Below are positions 53,548-62,859 of a stretch of DNA of 64,000 nt, one piece after another. The notes under the pieces are model-generated. The model did no database searches. It saw nothing but the letters and a program-made list of their open reading frames with translations, and was not told where the DNA came from. Origin of the DNA: Prauserella_A oleivorans (lineage in GTDB: Bacteria > Actinomycetota > Actinomycetes > Mycobacteriales > Pseudonocardiaceae); NCBI RefSeq assembly GCF_042685745.1, contig NZ_JBHUNT010000001.1:4960001-5024000 (forward strand). Reading direction: 5' to 3'. Positions within the stretch are counted from its first letter, which is position 1. Each line of letters opens with the position of its first letter. The position numbers and the translations under genes are program-made.

Positions 53548-54714
53548 TCATCGCCGCCTGCGCGCCGCGGACGCGGGAACGCCGTCGAGCATCGCCTGCA
53601 GCCGGCGCGCGAGCATGTCCCACCGCCAGTGCTCGCTGACCCACCGGCGTCCCGCCTCCCCCATGGCGCGGGCACGCACGGGGTCGGCCAGCAGCGCGGC
53701 GACGGTGTCGATCAGCTGGTCGAGCCTGCGCCCGTCGACGACGTGCCCGGTCACCTCGTCGAGCACGGTCTCCGGCGCGCCACCCGAGTTGCCCGCCACG
53801 ACGGGCAGTCCGGCGGCCGACGCCTCGAGGTAGACGATGCCCAGCCCCTCCACGTCGAGGCCCTTGCCGCGGGTGCGGGCGGGCATGGCGAACACGTCGC
53901 CGGCGGTGTAGTGCGCGGGCAGTTCCTCCCATGGCACCGATCCGGTCAGGACCACGTGCTCGGCCACGCCTTCCTGTTCGGCGAGCGCCGCGAGACGTTT
54001 GCGGTACGGGCCGCCGCCGACCAGCAGCAGCGCGGCATCGCGCACGCGCTTGCGCAGCTCCGGCAGGGCGCGGATGAGCATGTCCTGGCCCTTGCGCGGG
54101 ACCAGCCGGGACACGCAGACCACGGTCGGCCGGTCGTCGAGCCCGTACCGTTTGCGCAGCTCCGCCCGTGCGGCGTCGTCGGGCCGGAAGACGTCCGGAT
54201 CGACACCGGAGGGCAGGTGTTCGAGGCCGGCCATCGGCCCGAACGCGGAGGCGAACCGGCGTCGTGTGTAGTCGCTGACGTAGGTGATGACGTCGGTGGT
54301 CTCGCCGATGCGGCGCAGCGCCTGCCGGGCCCCCGGGAGCATCGACCAGCCGACCTCGTGGCCGTGGGTGCAGGCCACCACCCGGCGCGCGCCGGCAGTC
54401 CGCAATGGACTGCCGAGCAGCGCGAGCGGGGCAGCCGCACCGAACCACACGGTCTCGCAGTCCCGCGACCGCAGCAAGGACTTCGCCTGCCGCAGCACGT
54501 CCGGCGTCGGCAGCATCAGCGACGTGGGATGCCGGACGACCTCGAACGGCGCTTCCGCGTCGAACGCACGCGACGAGCCCGAACCGCGTTCCCAGGTCGG
54601 CGCGTAGACGACGAGGTCGTCCGCGGGCAACCGGGTCGCGAGGGCGTGCAGGTACGACTGGATGCCGCCGGGCCGGGGCGGGAAGTCGTTCGTCACCAAG
54701 AGGGTGCGGCGCAT
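53548..54714 (-). CDS. pimB: PimB'-like GDP-mannose-dependent glycosyltransferase (GT4)
   Basis: A 388-residue GT-B enzyme starting LLVTNDFPPRPGGIQSYLHAL, then CVSRLVPRKGQDMLIRAL and the GT4 EX7E region EGLGIVYLEASAAGLPVV with GNSGGAPE. This matches PimB', which adds the second mannose to phosphatidylinositol monomannoside on the cytoplasmic side of the membrane. The adjacent NlpC/P60 gene and later nuclease and qcrB order resemble the mycobacterial Rv2188c region (from memory), supporting the call. Confidence 0.85.
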   Translation of the reverse strand: MRRTLLVTNDFPPRPGGIQSYLHALATRLPADDLVVYAPTWERGSGSSRAFDAEAPFEVVRHPTSLMLPTPDVLRQAKSLLRSRDCETVWFGAAAPLALLGSPLRTAGARRVVACTHGHEVGWSMLPGARQALRRIGETTDVITYVSDYTRRRFASAFGPMAGLEHLPSGVDPDVFRPDDAARAELRKRYGLDDRPTVVCVSRLVPRKGQDMLIRALPELRKRVRDAALLLVGGGPYRKRLAALAEQEGVAEHVVLTGSVPWEELPAHYTAGDVFAMPARTRGKGLDVEGLGIVYLEASAAGLPVVAGNSGGAPETVLDEVTGHVVDGRRLDQLIDTVAALLADPVRARAMGEAGRRWVSEHWRWDMLARRLQAMLDGVPASAARRRR

Positions 54715-54752
54715 GGTGTAAAGCTATCCCGCCCCGGAGCGGGCTCGCGGGG

Positions 54753-55820
54753 TCAGGCGACCCGGCGAGCCCCGCTGTACTCGTCCTGCAGCGGCGACAC
54801 CTTCACGACGTCACCCTCCGTCGGAGCGTGCACCATCATGCCGTTGCCGATGTAGATGCCGACGTGCGAGACGGGCGAGTAGAAGAACACGAGGTCACCC
54901 GGCTGCAGCTGGTCGCGCGACACCGCGGTGCCGTACGTGGACTGGGCGCTGCTCGTGCGCGGGATGCTGATGCCCGCCTGCTGGTAGGCCCACTGGGTGA
55001 GGCCGGAGCAGTCGAACGAGTCCGGACCGGTGTCGCCCCAGCCGTAGGGGCTGCCGCGCTTCGACAGCGCCGCGTCGACCGCGACCTGGGCCGCCGCGCC
55101 GGGCGCGGTGACGTTCCCGACGTCGGGACCAGTGTCCTGCTGCGCGGCCTGGTCCTCGTCGCTGAGCAGTCCGGCCTGCTCCTTGAGCTCCTCGAGCTGG
55201 GCGTCGAGGCGTTCCTTGCGCGCCTCGATGTCGGCCGTGAGCCGCGCGGCGGCGTCCTTGGCGTTCTGCGCCCTGCGCTGGGCGTCGGCGGCCTGCCGCT
55301 TCGCCGCCTCGGCGGCGTCGACGGCGCCCTTGAGCTTGCGCAGCGCCTCGTTCTTGTCGGTCGCCAGCACGTCGAGCGCCGAGGAACGCTCGAGGAAGTC
55401 CTGCGCGGAGTCGCCGGTCAGCAGCGCCGACAGCTTGTTCATCTGCGCGCCGGTGGTGAACGACGCGCCCGCGAACCGGTCGACCTCGACGCGGTAGCGG
55501 GCCTCGTCGGCGGCCGCCTGCCGCTGGGCCTGGCCTGCGTTCTCGAGTTCGGTGTTGGCCCGCTCGAGCTCGCCTTCCCGAGCCTTCAGGTCTTCCTGGG
55601 CCTGGAGGTATTCCTCGTTGAGCTTCTCGGCCTCGGCGGCGAGTTCGCGGTACCTCGCCAGCGCGTCCGAGGTGCTCGGCTGCTGCAGGGCGATCGGGGG
55701 TGTCTGGGGGGCGGGGGCAGGGGAAGCGGTGGCCGGTGACTGGGTGAAGGTGACGACCGCGATCACGGCGGAGGCCGCCAGCGCGCCCGAAACCACGCGC
55801 TTCACGGGATGCGACTGCAC
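54753..55820 (-). CDS. Secreted NlpC/P60 peptidoglycan endopeptidase (RipC-like)
   Basis: A 355-residue exported protein. Signal peptide KRVVSGALAASAVIAVVTFTQSPATA from the GTG at 55820, a long coiled-coil (residues ~45-215), and a C-terminal NlpC/P60 domain with catalytic FDCSGLTQWAY (Cys near 270), SHVGIYIGNGMMVHAP (His) and a distal His-region. It cleaves stem peptides during division, with the coiled coil holding it inactive until FtsX-like activation. Neighbouring PimB' matches the RipC context. Confidence 0.9.
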   Translation of the reverse strand: MQSHPVKRVVSGALAASAVIAVVTFTQSPATASPAPAPQTPPIALQQPSTSDALARYRELAAEAEKLNEEYLQAQEDLKAREGELERANTELENAGQAQRQAAADEARYRVEVDRFAGASFTTGAQMNKLSALLTGDSAQDFLERSSALDVLATDKNEALRKLKGAVDAAEAAKRQAADAQRRAQNAKDAAARLTADIEARKERLDAQLEELKEQAGLLSDEDQAAQQDTGPDVGNVTAPGAAAQVAVDAALSKRGSPYGWGDTGPDSFDCSGLTQWAYQQAGISIPRTSSAQSTYGTAVSRDQLQPGDLVFFYSPVSHVGIYIGNGMMVHAPTEGDVVKVSPLQDEYSGARRVA

Positions 55821-56225
55821 GTCGCGACTGTCTCCTTTGCTCTCCAGCCGCCTACCGGTCACGGACCACGGCCGAGGTCGGGGGCCCTCGTCGTGTTCCG
55901 CCGCGCCCAGGCACGGGAGTACCGCAGGTACCCACCTTTGCTGGTGTCGCGCGTTGTGTCCGGCACAGCTCCCCGACACAAGCTGTTACGGCGGCGATCC
56001 CGCGTCGCCGACTCTTGAGGAACGGCTGCCTGGCGCGAGATCTCGGCCAGGTTACGAAACGTCAGCGCCGGCGTCCACCAGCGGGGGGTCGTGATTCGTT
56101 CGCCGCACCAGGCACCCCGTTCGGACCAGCGGTTAGTCGCCGGCTGTGATTGACCTAACACAGCGAGGCTGTATTACCGCCGACCGTTCACCTGATCGGA
56201 TGGACCGTTCGGCGCACGGTCCTCG
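55821..56225 (-). other. Long leader/intergenic region upstream of the NlpC gene
   Basis: About 405 nt without a gene, on the NlpC side. Arms GCCGCC and GGCGGC on the minus strand (55990-55995 and 55847-55852) can pair around the segment with TCGGGGAGC, CCCGACC and GACCGGTAGGCGG, which recall parts of the ydaO c-di-AMP riboswitch often found before NlpC/RpfA genes. The hallmark GGGTGAAT core is absent, so I rate this low. See findings. Confidence 0.3.
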
Positions 56226-56447
56226 TCAGCCCGCCCGCCGCCGAGCCGGCGTCCCGGGCACGAGCCGTAGCTTCGGCACCATCCCCGCCTCCGCGAGCAC
56301 GTCCACGGCGCGCTGCTCGGCACTGTCCCACTCCACCTCCGGCGGCGCCCCCAGCAGGACGCTCACGACGCAGTCGGAGCAGGCATCCCCACGAACCTGG
56401 CAACGGTCACAGTCGATGACCAGCGTGTCCTCGTCGAAGAAGTCCAT
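56226..56447 (-). CDS. Small cysteine-rich protein
   Basis: A 73-residue protein starting MDFFDEDTLVIDCDRCQVRGDACSDCVVSVLLGAPPEVEW, with a Cys-x2-Cys...Cys-x2-Cys pattern typical of a zinc-ribbon or metal-bound fold, then an acidic helix and a basic tail. Short conserved actinobacterial proteins of this type occur near cell-wall genes, but function is unknown. The ATG at 56447 is unambiguous. It lies between the two NlpC genes in the same direction. Confidence 0.75.
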   Translation of the reverse strand: MDFFDEDTLVIDCDRCQVRGDACSDCVVSVLLGAPPEVEWDSAEQRAVDVLAEAGMVPKLRLVPGTPARRRAG

Positions 56448-56494
56448 ACCGGCACGCTAAGTCGGCCCACCGACATTTTCCGTGCCGCACGCCC

Positions 56495-58279
56495 TCAGAT
56501 CGTGCCGGCGTACTCCCAGTGCCACGGCTCCTCGCGCCCGCCGCCCTGCCGCGCCCAGCCCGGGTTGACCCAGCCGAACGCCGCGGCGTGCTCGGTCAGC
56601 CACCGGTGCTGCGGCGTGCCGAACGACTCCGCCCCACCGCACAGGTCCACGGCAAGTCCCCAGCCGTGGTTGCTCGTGCCCGGGACGGCGGCGAGGGCGG
56701 GCTTGCGGCGGTAGAGGTCCACCTGCGCGTCGAACGTGCGGTAGGAGTCGGTGAGGCACAACGGCCGCCCGAACGTCGCGGCGTAGGCCTGCGACATCGC
56801 CTGGAAGGCCTGCGCGGCGTCACAGCGCAGGACGTGCGCGGCCACCCCGATCCGGCACAACGCCGCGGCGGGGATCAGGCCGTTCGGATAGCCGCCCCAC
56901 GCACCGGCGGCCTCGTCCGCGGCGGCCTGCCGCACGGGCACCTCCACACCACCGCAACGCCACGTCAGCGCGTCCTCCGCCCGCTGGGGCACCGGCGCGG
57001 GGGCCCGGGTGCCGAGCGCTGGCCGCACCACGCCGAGCAGGCTGTCCCCCGCGGGCATGTCCGTGACGACCACCCCGGCGAGCCGGGCGTCCGCGGCGAG
57101 CATCGTCCGACCGTCGAGCACCACGCCGACCGACTGCACGCCGTACCTGGCCGGGCCCACGAACACGAGGTCGCCGGGCGCGGCGTCGCCGACCGGCACC
57201 GGACGTCCCGTGGCGAACTGGCGGTCGGCGCCCTCGGGCAGCGGGAGACCGGCCCTGCTGAACACCGACCTGGTGAGCCCGTCACAGGAGTAGGCCACCG
57301 GGCCCTCGCCCTTCTCCCTCGGCACGTACGGCTTGCCGAGCGCGCCGACCGCCGCGGACACCGCGTCCACCGTCTCCCTCGGCAGCACCAGCAGCCGCTG
57401 CCCGTTCACGCCGATCTGCGCCACGCCGGCCTGCGGTCGGCCGTCCCGCCCGGGCAGCGGACGCAATCCGGCCGGGAGCCGCGCCGGGTCGCGCAAGGCC
57501 GCCGCCGGAGGCGGTTGGATGCCCGCGTCGGCCAGCCTGCGCAGGTACGTCCGCCAGTTCGCGGCGGTCTTCTGGTTGCGTTGTTGCTGGGCCTTCTGCC
57601 GGGCCACCACCGCGTCGTTGGCGGCGGCGATGGAGTCGCGCAGCTCGGCCGATACGGCGTCGGCGCGGTTGGTGGCGTCACCGCTGCGGCGGTCGAGCTC
57701 GGCCTTGCGAGCCGCGGCGGCCTGCTCGTCGCCCACGGCCACCCGTTCGGCCTCCACGGCCCGGCGCTTCCGCTCCAGCGCCCCGAGCAGCCGCTGATCC
57801 TGCTCGGCGCGGAGCCGGCCCAGCAACGACGATCCGCCGAGCAGCTCCTCGGGGTTGGCCGCGGTGACGAGCAGGCGGAACTCGTCGGCGCGGCCCATGG
57901 CGGTGAACACCGACCGGGAGAAGGCGTCGACCTCCCGCTGCTGTGCCGCCACGGCCTCCTCCGCGGCTCGCCGCTCGGACCGCGCCCGCTCCAGCCGCGA
58001 GCGCGCCTGGTCGAGCTCGGCACGGGCGGCGTGGATCCGGGCCGACAGGTCACCGAGCTCGCGCTGCACCTCGTTCGCGGCACGCTGCAGGTCGGCGATC
58101 ACCGGGTCGGCGAAGGCCTCACCCGGCCGGCGGTCGGGGACGGGCGTGCCCGGCGCGACCCCGGCCTCGATCCGCACGTCACCCGAGTCGGGCGGTGGCT
58201 CCTGCGCCGCGGCCGGTGGCGGAGCGCCGAGCATCGAACCGGCCAGCACCACCACGGCCAGCACCCCGGCCACCCGCAT
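56495..58279 (-). CDS. Coiled-coil NlpC/P60-like and VanY D,D-carboxypeptidase hybrid
   Basis: A 594-residue exported protein. ATG at 58279 with GGAGG five bases upstream; signal peptide VAGVLAVVVLAGSMLGAPPPAAA. A coiled coil (~40-250) is followed by an NlpC/P60-like domain with AYSCDGLTRSVF. The catalytic Cys is kept but the usual SHVG His site reads VQSVGVVLDGRTML, with no His. The C-terminal M15 VanY domain has TSNHGWGLAVDLCGG and EPWHWEY, the zinc His/Asp and catalytic Glu/His. The active part is probably the carboxypeptidase. Confidence 0.85.
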   Translation of the reverse strand: MRVAGVLAVVVLAGSMLGAPPPAAAQEPPPDSGDVRIEAGVAPGTPVPDRRPGEAFADPVIADLQRAANEVQRELGDLSARIHAARAELDQARSRLERARSERRAAEEAVAAQQREVDAFSRSVFTAMGRADEFRLLVTAANPEELLGGSSLLGRLRAEQDQRLLGALERKRRAVEAERVAVGDEQAAAARKAELDRRSGDATNRADAVSAELRDSIAAANDAVVARQKAQQQRNQKTAANWRTYLRRLADAGIQPPPAAALRDPARLPAGLRPLPGRDGRPQAGVAQIGVNGQRLLVLPRETVDAVSAAVGALGKPYVPREKGEGPVAYSCDGLTRSVFSRAGLPLPEGADRQFATGRPVPVGDAAPGDLVFVGPARYGVQSVGVVLDGRTMLAADARLAGVVVTDMPAGDSLLGVVRPALGTRAPAPVPQRAEDALTWRCGGVEVPVRQAAADEAAGAWGGYPNGLIPAAALCRIGVAAHVLRCDAAQAFQAMSQAYAATFGRPLCLTDSYRTFDAQVDLYRRKPALAAVPGTSNHGWGLAVDLCGGAESFGTPQHRWLTEHAAAFGWVNPGWARQGGGREEPWHWEYAGTI

Positions 58280-58352
58280 CCACGCCTCCGCGTCCCTCGC
58301 AGTGATCACTCATTCGAGCACAACGACGCGGGAGCCGGTTCGTCACGCCGGG

Positions 58353-59723
58353 TCAGACCCGGCCCAGCCGGGCCAGCAGTACAGCCGACGGCACCGCGTG
58401 GGCGCCGCCTGCCCGCACCGACGTCACGACCGCCTGATCGGAGGTCACCACGATCAGCGGGCGACCCGGCGGCTCGGACGCCACCAGTTCGCGGATCACG
58501 TCGTCGGCGAGCACGCCGGGGTCGGAGAACAGCACCCGGACGCCACGGGGGTTGGCGGCCGGGATGGACGTCACGCCCGCCCCGTCGAACACGACGGTCA
58601 CCTCCGCGTGGGTGCGCGCGTGGAGCGCGGCGAGCTGGCCGATGAGCCGCCTGCGTTGCTCGGCCAGCGTCAGCTCGGGATATCCGGTCTTGGTCACGTT
58701 GTAGCCGTCGACGACCACGTGGGCCTTCGGCAGCGCCAGCAGCCGGTCGAGGGTCTCGGCGTCCGACACCCGGTCGCCGGTGCGCCTGCCGGCACTCGCC
58801 CCGCGCACGGTGTCGGCAGGGCTGCGCCGGGTGACGCCGACGGAGAGCTCCCGGCGCAGGCCGTCGACGGCCCCGCCGAGCGTGTCCAGCAGCAGCCCGA
58901 GCCGGACCTCGTCGGCGTCGCGGGCCTCCCTGGCCGACTGCCGGGCCACCTCGGCCTCGGCGACCGCCCGCTCGGCCCGGGCGCGCTCCGCGGCCGCCCG
59001 CTGGCGTTCCCGCTCGAGCTGGGCCGTCAGCCGTTCGATCTCCCCGGCACGATCGGCACCCGCACGGGCGGCCTCGGCCTTCGCCTCGTCGGCGGCGTCG
59101 CGCGCCTGCCGCAGCGCGACACCCTGTTCCCGCAACCTGCCACGCAGTTTGTCCAGCTCCGCCTCCCGCTCGCTGCGGGCCTGCTCCGCCTCGGCGCGGG
59201 CCTGACGCAGCTCATCCCGGACGCTCGCGAGCTCGGTCTCCAGCTTCCGCACCCGCGCCAGCGCGGCATCGCGTTCGGCCCGCAGCGTCGTCTCCTCCGC
59301 GTGCTTCGCGACGAGCCGGACCCGGGACGACGCGCTCGACTCCCCCAGGAGCACGGCGGCCGCGGCGGAGGCGACGGAGTCCCCGGCGTTCGGGTCCAGC
59401 GCGTCGTGCCGGTGTTCGCGGAGCCACTCGAGCACGGCGGTGCGAAACCGCGGCGAGTCCTTCAAGCCGGTGAGCAGGGCGTTGCCACCGACCCGGGCAC
59501 GTTTGGCGGGCGCGAACCGGGCCACCGGGCGCAGCTGGCGCGGGACGTCGTCGGGCGGCAGCTTGCCCAGTGCGGCGGCGGCCAGCGTGGCGATGCGGTC
59601 CCGGACCGACTCGGGCAGGGCGAGCCAGTCAAGCTCCCGCTCCTCGTCGTCGTCGGGCACGCCGCTGCCCGGCCCGGGAGCGCTCTCCTCGGGCTCGTCG
59701 GGGTGTGCGGACGACGGCAGCAT
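58353..59723 (-). CDS. NYN-domain protein with long coiled coil (YacP/Rae1-type)
   Basis: A 456-residue protein. An N-terminal helical domain (to about 110), a highly charged coiled coil (~125-320), and a C-terminal NYN/PIN-like nuclease domain: AHVVVDGYNVTKTGYPELTLAEQRRRLIGQL, VVFDGAGV, LFSDPGVLADDVIREL and VVTSDQAV with the conserved acids. NYN domains cut RNA, for example ribosome-bound mRNA or rRNA. It points the same way as the VanY gene. The long coiled coil suggests oligomerisation or ribosome binding. Confidence 0.83.
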   Translation of the reverse strand: MLPSSAHPDEPEESAPGPGSGVPDDDEERELDWLALPESVRDRIATLAAAALGKLPPDDVPRQLRPVARFAPAKRARVGGNALLTGLKDSPRFRTAVLEWLREHRHDALDPNAGDSVASAAAAVLLGESSASSRVRLVAKHAEETTLRAERDAALARVRKLETELASVRDELRQARAEAEQARSEREAELDKLRGRLREQGVALRQARDAADEAKAEAARAGADRAGEIERLTAQLERERQRAAAERARAERAVAEAEVARQSAREARDADEVRLGLLLDTLGGAVDGLRRELSVGVTRRSPADTVRGASAGRRTGDRVSDAETLDRLLALPKAHVVVDGYNVTKTGYPELTLAEQRRRLIGQLAALHARTHAEVTVVFDGAGVTSIPAANPRGVRVLFSDPGVLADDVIRELVASEPPGRPLIVVTSDQAVVTSVRAGGAHAVPSAVLLARLGRV

Positions 59724-59768
59724 CCATTCAGCTTAGGCCGCCCGAGCGCGCCCTGCGCCCCGCGTCGA

Positions 59769-60596
59769 TCAGCGGGCGGGCTCCACCACCACGCGAGCGG
59801 CCACGGGCAGGTGGTCCGACGCACCCGGGTCCGTCGTGAGCACGCGGGTCCACACCGGACGCACGCCCTCGCCGACGTAGACGTAGTCGATCCGCCGGTC
59901 CGCGTCCTCGGCCGGATAGGTCGCCCCCGAGCCCGTGCCCGCCGCCGTCCAGGCGTCGGTGAACGTCTCGTCCAGGGTGGCGATCTCCGGAGCGTCCGGC
60001 AGCGCGTTCAGATCGCCCACCAGGACGGCCGGCCGCGTGTCTCCGATCAGCTCGACGAGCTGGCGGGTCTGCGCGATCCGGTCGGTCTGCGAGCTGGCGG
60101 CCAGGTGGGTGTCGTAGACGTGCACCGGCACGCCCCGCACGTCCAGCTCGGCGTGCAGCAGCCCGCGCTGTTCCTGATCGGGCGAGCGGGCGAGGTAGGT
60201 GTTGTCCCAGTCCCGGATCGGGTAGCGGGACAGGATCGCCGTGCCGTACTGCACCCGCGGCTTGCCCGGCTCCGGCGGTTCCCGGTCGATGTTGGCACCG
60301 AACACCACGTGGTAGCCGAGCCTGCGCGCCAGCTCGCCGGCCTGGTCTGCCCAGTCACTGCGGCCGGAGTAGTGCCGGTCCACCTCCTGCAGTCCGGCGA
60401 CGTCCGCGCCGCTCTCCCGGATCACGCGGGCGATGCGGTCGAGGTCGAGCGTGCCGTCCGTGCCCTGTGCGTGGTGGATGTTGAACGAGAGCACCGTGAA
60501 CGGTCGTGCCCCACTCGCCGACGCCGGTGTCGTACTCGTCACCGTCATCACCCCGCACACCGCCATCAGTGCCGCCAGCCACCGCCGTACCCGCAT
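59769..60596 (-). CDS. Secreted endonuclease/exonuclease/phosphatase family protein
   Basis: A 275-residue DNase I-fold protein with a signal peptide (RRWLAALMAVCGVMTVTSTTPASASG). Core motifs: LSFNIHHAQG, GLQEVDRHY, DTHLAA, LVGDLNALPDAPEI and SDHLPVAARV. These are the catalytic Asn, Glu, His and Asp-Asn of the EEP superfamily. It may act on phospholipid head groups, nucleic acid or inositol phosphates outside the cell. The ATG at 60596 has GGGAGGT upstream. Confidence 0.88.
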   Translation of the reverse strand: MRVRRWLAALMAVCGVMTVTSTTPASASGARPFTVLSFNIHHAQGTDGTLDLDRIARVIRESGADVAGLQEVDRHYSGRSDWADQAGELARRLGYHVVFGANIDREPPEPGKPRVQYGTAILSRYPIRDWDNTYLARSPDQEQRGLLHAELDVRGVPVHVYDTHLAASSQTDRIAQTRQLVELIGDTRPAVLVGDLNALPDAPEIATLDETFTDAWTAAGTGSGATYPAEDADRRIDYVYVGEGVRPVWTRVLTTDPGASDHLPVAARVVVEPAR

Positions 60597-60722
60597 CCGG
60601 ACCTCCCGTCCACGTCGTCGCGGTGATCGTTCCGGCCGGACACGGCCACGGGGTGATCCCGGGATGAACGGGGGTGGACGGGCGCCGGAGGATTGTCGGT
60701 CCCCCTGCTTAAGGTCCCGATC

Positions 60723-62423
60723 ATGCAGCTCGCCTTCGACGAATTGGGAACACCGTTGCGGGACACCACCTTCGTCGTCGTCGATCTGGAGACCACGGGC
60801 GCACCGCCGGGCCCGGACGGCATCACGGAGATCGGGGCCGTGAAAGTGCGTGGCGGCGAGGTGCTGGGCGAGTTCGCCACGCTCGTCGACCCGCGAGCCC
60901 CGATCCCGCCGCAGATCGTCGCGCTCACCGGCATCACCACGGCGATGGTCCAGGCCGCTCCCCGTATCGAACGTGTCCTGCCCGCCTTCCTGGAGTTCGC
61001 CGCAGGGTCTGTGCTGGTGGCCCACAACGCCGGATTCGACGTCGGGTTCCTCCGCGCGGCCTGCCAGGGCCACGGCTACACCTGGCCCCGGCCGCCCGTG
61101 GTCTGCACCCTCAAGCTCGCCCGACGGGTGCTGTCCGGACAGGACTCGCCGCGCAAGCAGAGCCACCGGCTCTCCGCGCTGGCCGAGCTGCTCGGCGCGC
61201 GCACCAAGCCGACCCACCGTGCGCTCGACGACGCCCGCGCCACCGTGGACGTCCTGCACGCTCTGCTCGAGCGGGTCGGGTCGATCGGCGTGCAGTCCCT
61301 CGAGGAGCTGCTCGACTACCTGCCGGACGTCACGCCCGCCCAGCGCCGCAAGCGGGGCATGGCGGCTCACCTGCCCGAGCGACCGGGTGTGTACCTCTTT
61401 CGCGGCCCCGGCGACGAGGTGCTTTACGTCGGCACCGCGAGCAACCTGCGGCGACGGGTGCGCCAGTACTTCACCGGGTCGGACAGCCGCGGCCGGATCC
61501 GGGAGATGGTCGGCCTCGCGGAGCGGGTGGACGGCATCGAGTGCGCCCACGCACTGGAGGCGCAGGTCCGGGAGCTGCGGTTGCTCGCCGCGCACCGGCC
61601 CGCCTACAACCGCCGGTCGAAGAACCCGCGGAAGGCATGGTGGGTGGTGCTCACCGACGAGGCGTTCCCGAGGCTGTCGGTGGTCAGGCAGGAACGCGAC
61701 GGCGCGCTCGGCCCGTTCGGCTCGCAGGCGCGCGCGAAGATCGCCGCGGACGCCCTGGCCGGTGCGGCCGGGCTGCGCACGTGCACGCAGCGCATCCCGG
61801 CCCGCGATCCCCGGGGCACTCCGTGTGTGCTCGCCGAACTCGGCAAGTGCGGTGCCCCGTGCGCGGGCAGGCAGAGCGTGCGGGAGTACGAGCCGGCCGT
61901 GCGGCTGGTCACCGACCTCGTCGCGGGCACCGGCAACGACGCGCTGCACGCCGCCCGCGCCCACGTCGACGCCCTCGCCGACGCCGAGCACTTCGAGCAG
62001 GCCGCCCGGCGCCGCGACGCGCTGGTGACCCTGCTGCGCGGCGTCGACCGCGGACACCGGCTGGCCGCGCTGGCCGCCATCCCCGAGCTGGTGGCCGCGG
62101 CTCCGGACGGGGCGCGCGGCTGGGAGTTCGCGGTGATCCGCCACGGACGGCTCGCCTCGGCCGGCGTGGCCCGGCGCGGGGTGCCGCCGATGCCCGTGGT
62201 CGACGCACTGGTGGCGTCCGCCGAAACGGTGCTGCCCGGCCCCGGTCCTCTGCGCGGGGCGGCCGCCGAGGAGGTCGGCCTGATCCTGCGCTGGCTCACG
62301 CGGCCGGGCGTCCGGCTCGTCCGCGCGGCGACGCCGTGGGCCGAGCCCGCCCACGGCGCGGGTAAGTGGCAGCCCTGGCTCGACCGGGCGGCCACCGCCA
62401 CGACGCTCGAGAACGTCGGGTGA
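60723..62423 (+). CDS. DEDDh 3'-5' exonuclease fused to GIY-YIG/UvrC-like nuclease domain
   Basis: A 566-residue two-nuclease protein. Residues 1-200: DEDDh exonuclease of the DnaQ epsilon type (VVVDLETTG, HNAGFDVGFL, HRALDDARATVDVLHALL). Then a GIY-YIG domain resembling UvrC/Cho (RPGVYLFRGPGDEVLYVGTASNLRRRVRQYF) and a C-terminal region with CGAPCAGR-like Cys-rich text. It matches the M. tuberculosis Rv2191 family (from memory). It probably trims and incises damaged or branched DNA. The ATG is at 60723. Confidence 0.9.
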   Translation: MQLAFDELGTPLRDTTFVVVDLETTGAPPGPDGITEIGAVKVRGGEVLGEFATLVDPRAPIPPQIVALTGITTAMVQAAPRIERVLPAFLEFAAGSVLVAHNAGFDVGFLRAACQGHGYTWPRPPVVCTLKLARRVLSGQDSPRKQSHRLSALAELLGARTKPTHRALDDARATVDVLHALLERVGSIGVQSLEELLDYLPDVTPAQRRKRGMAAHLPERPGVYLFRGPGDEVLYVGTASNLRRRVRQYFTGSDSRGRIREMVGLAERVDGIECAHALEAQVRELRLLAAHRPAYNRRSKNPRKAWWVVLTDEAFPRLSVVRQERDGALGPFGSQARAKIAADALAGAAGLRTCTQRIPARDPRGTPCVLAELGKCGAPCAGRQSVREYEPAVRLVTDLVAGTGNDALHAARAHVDALADAEHFEQAARRRDALVTLLRGVDRGHRLAALAAIPELVAAAPDGARGWEFAVIRHGRLASAGVARRGVPPMPVVDALVASAETVLPGPGPLRGAAAEEVGLILRWLTRPGVRLVRAATPWAEPAHGAGKWQPWLDRAATATTLENVG

Positions 62424-62473
62424 GCCGAGACTACGATCACGGCAGAACCGCGCACGTCTTCCAGGAGGCCATC

Positions 62474-62758
62474 TTGATCACCGCGATCGTCCTTATCAAC
62501 GCAGCGGCGGACAGCATTCCCGAGACCGCACAGGCGATCGCGGACATCGACGGGGTGTCCGAGGTCTACTCGTGCGCGGGTGATGTCGACCTGATCGCCA
62601 TGGTCCGCGTGCCGACGCACGAGGACCTCGCGGCCCTCGTGCCGACGAAGATCAGCAAGGTCCCCGGTGTGCTCGACACCGACACGCACATCGCGTTCCG
62701 GTCGTACTCCAGCGCCGACACCGAGTCGGCCTTCGAGATCGGCATCGAATCCGACTGA
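62474..62758 (+). CDS. Stand-alone Lrp/AsnC ligand-binding (RAM) domain protein
   Basis: A 94-residue protein starting at TTG (62474) with AGGAGG five bases before. ITAIVLINAAADSIPETAQAIADIDGVSEVYSCAGDVDLIAMVRVPTHEDLAALV is the RAM effector fold without any HTH. Such SMARP-type proteins can bind amino acids and oligomerise with Lrp regulators. It sits between the nuclease gene and qcrB; a strong terminator follows. Confidence 0.88.
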   Translation: MITAIVLINAAADSIPETAQAIADIDGVSEVYSCAGDVDLIAMVRVPTHEDLAALVPTKISKVPGVLDTDTHIAFRSYSSADTESAFEIGIESD

Positions 62759-62802
62759 CGCCGGGCAGCCCTCGCACACCGCGGGCGCCAGGTGACCCCG
62801 GA

Positions 62803-62849
62803 CACGAAACGGGGCTCCCGGTCACCTCGACCGGGAGCCCCGTTTCGTG
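62803..62849. terminator. Strong bidirectional terminator
   Basis: A perfect 21-bp stem (62803-62823 with 62829-62849) with a 5-nt loop ACCTC, located between the convergent RAM-domain gene and qcrB. Confidence 0.9.
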
Positions 62850-62859
62850 CGTGTCGGAC

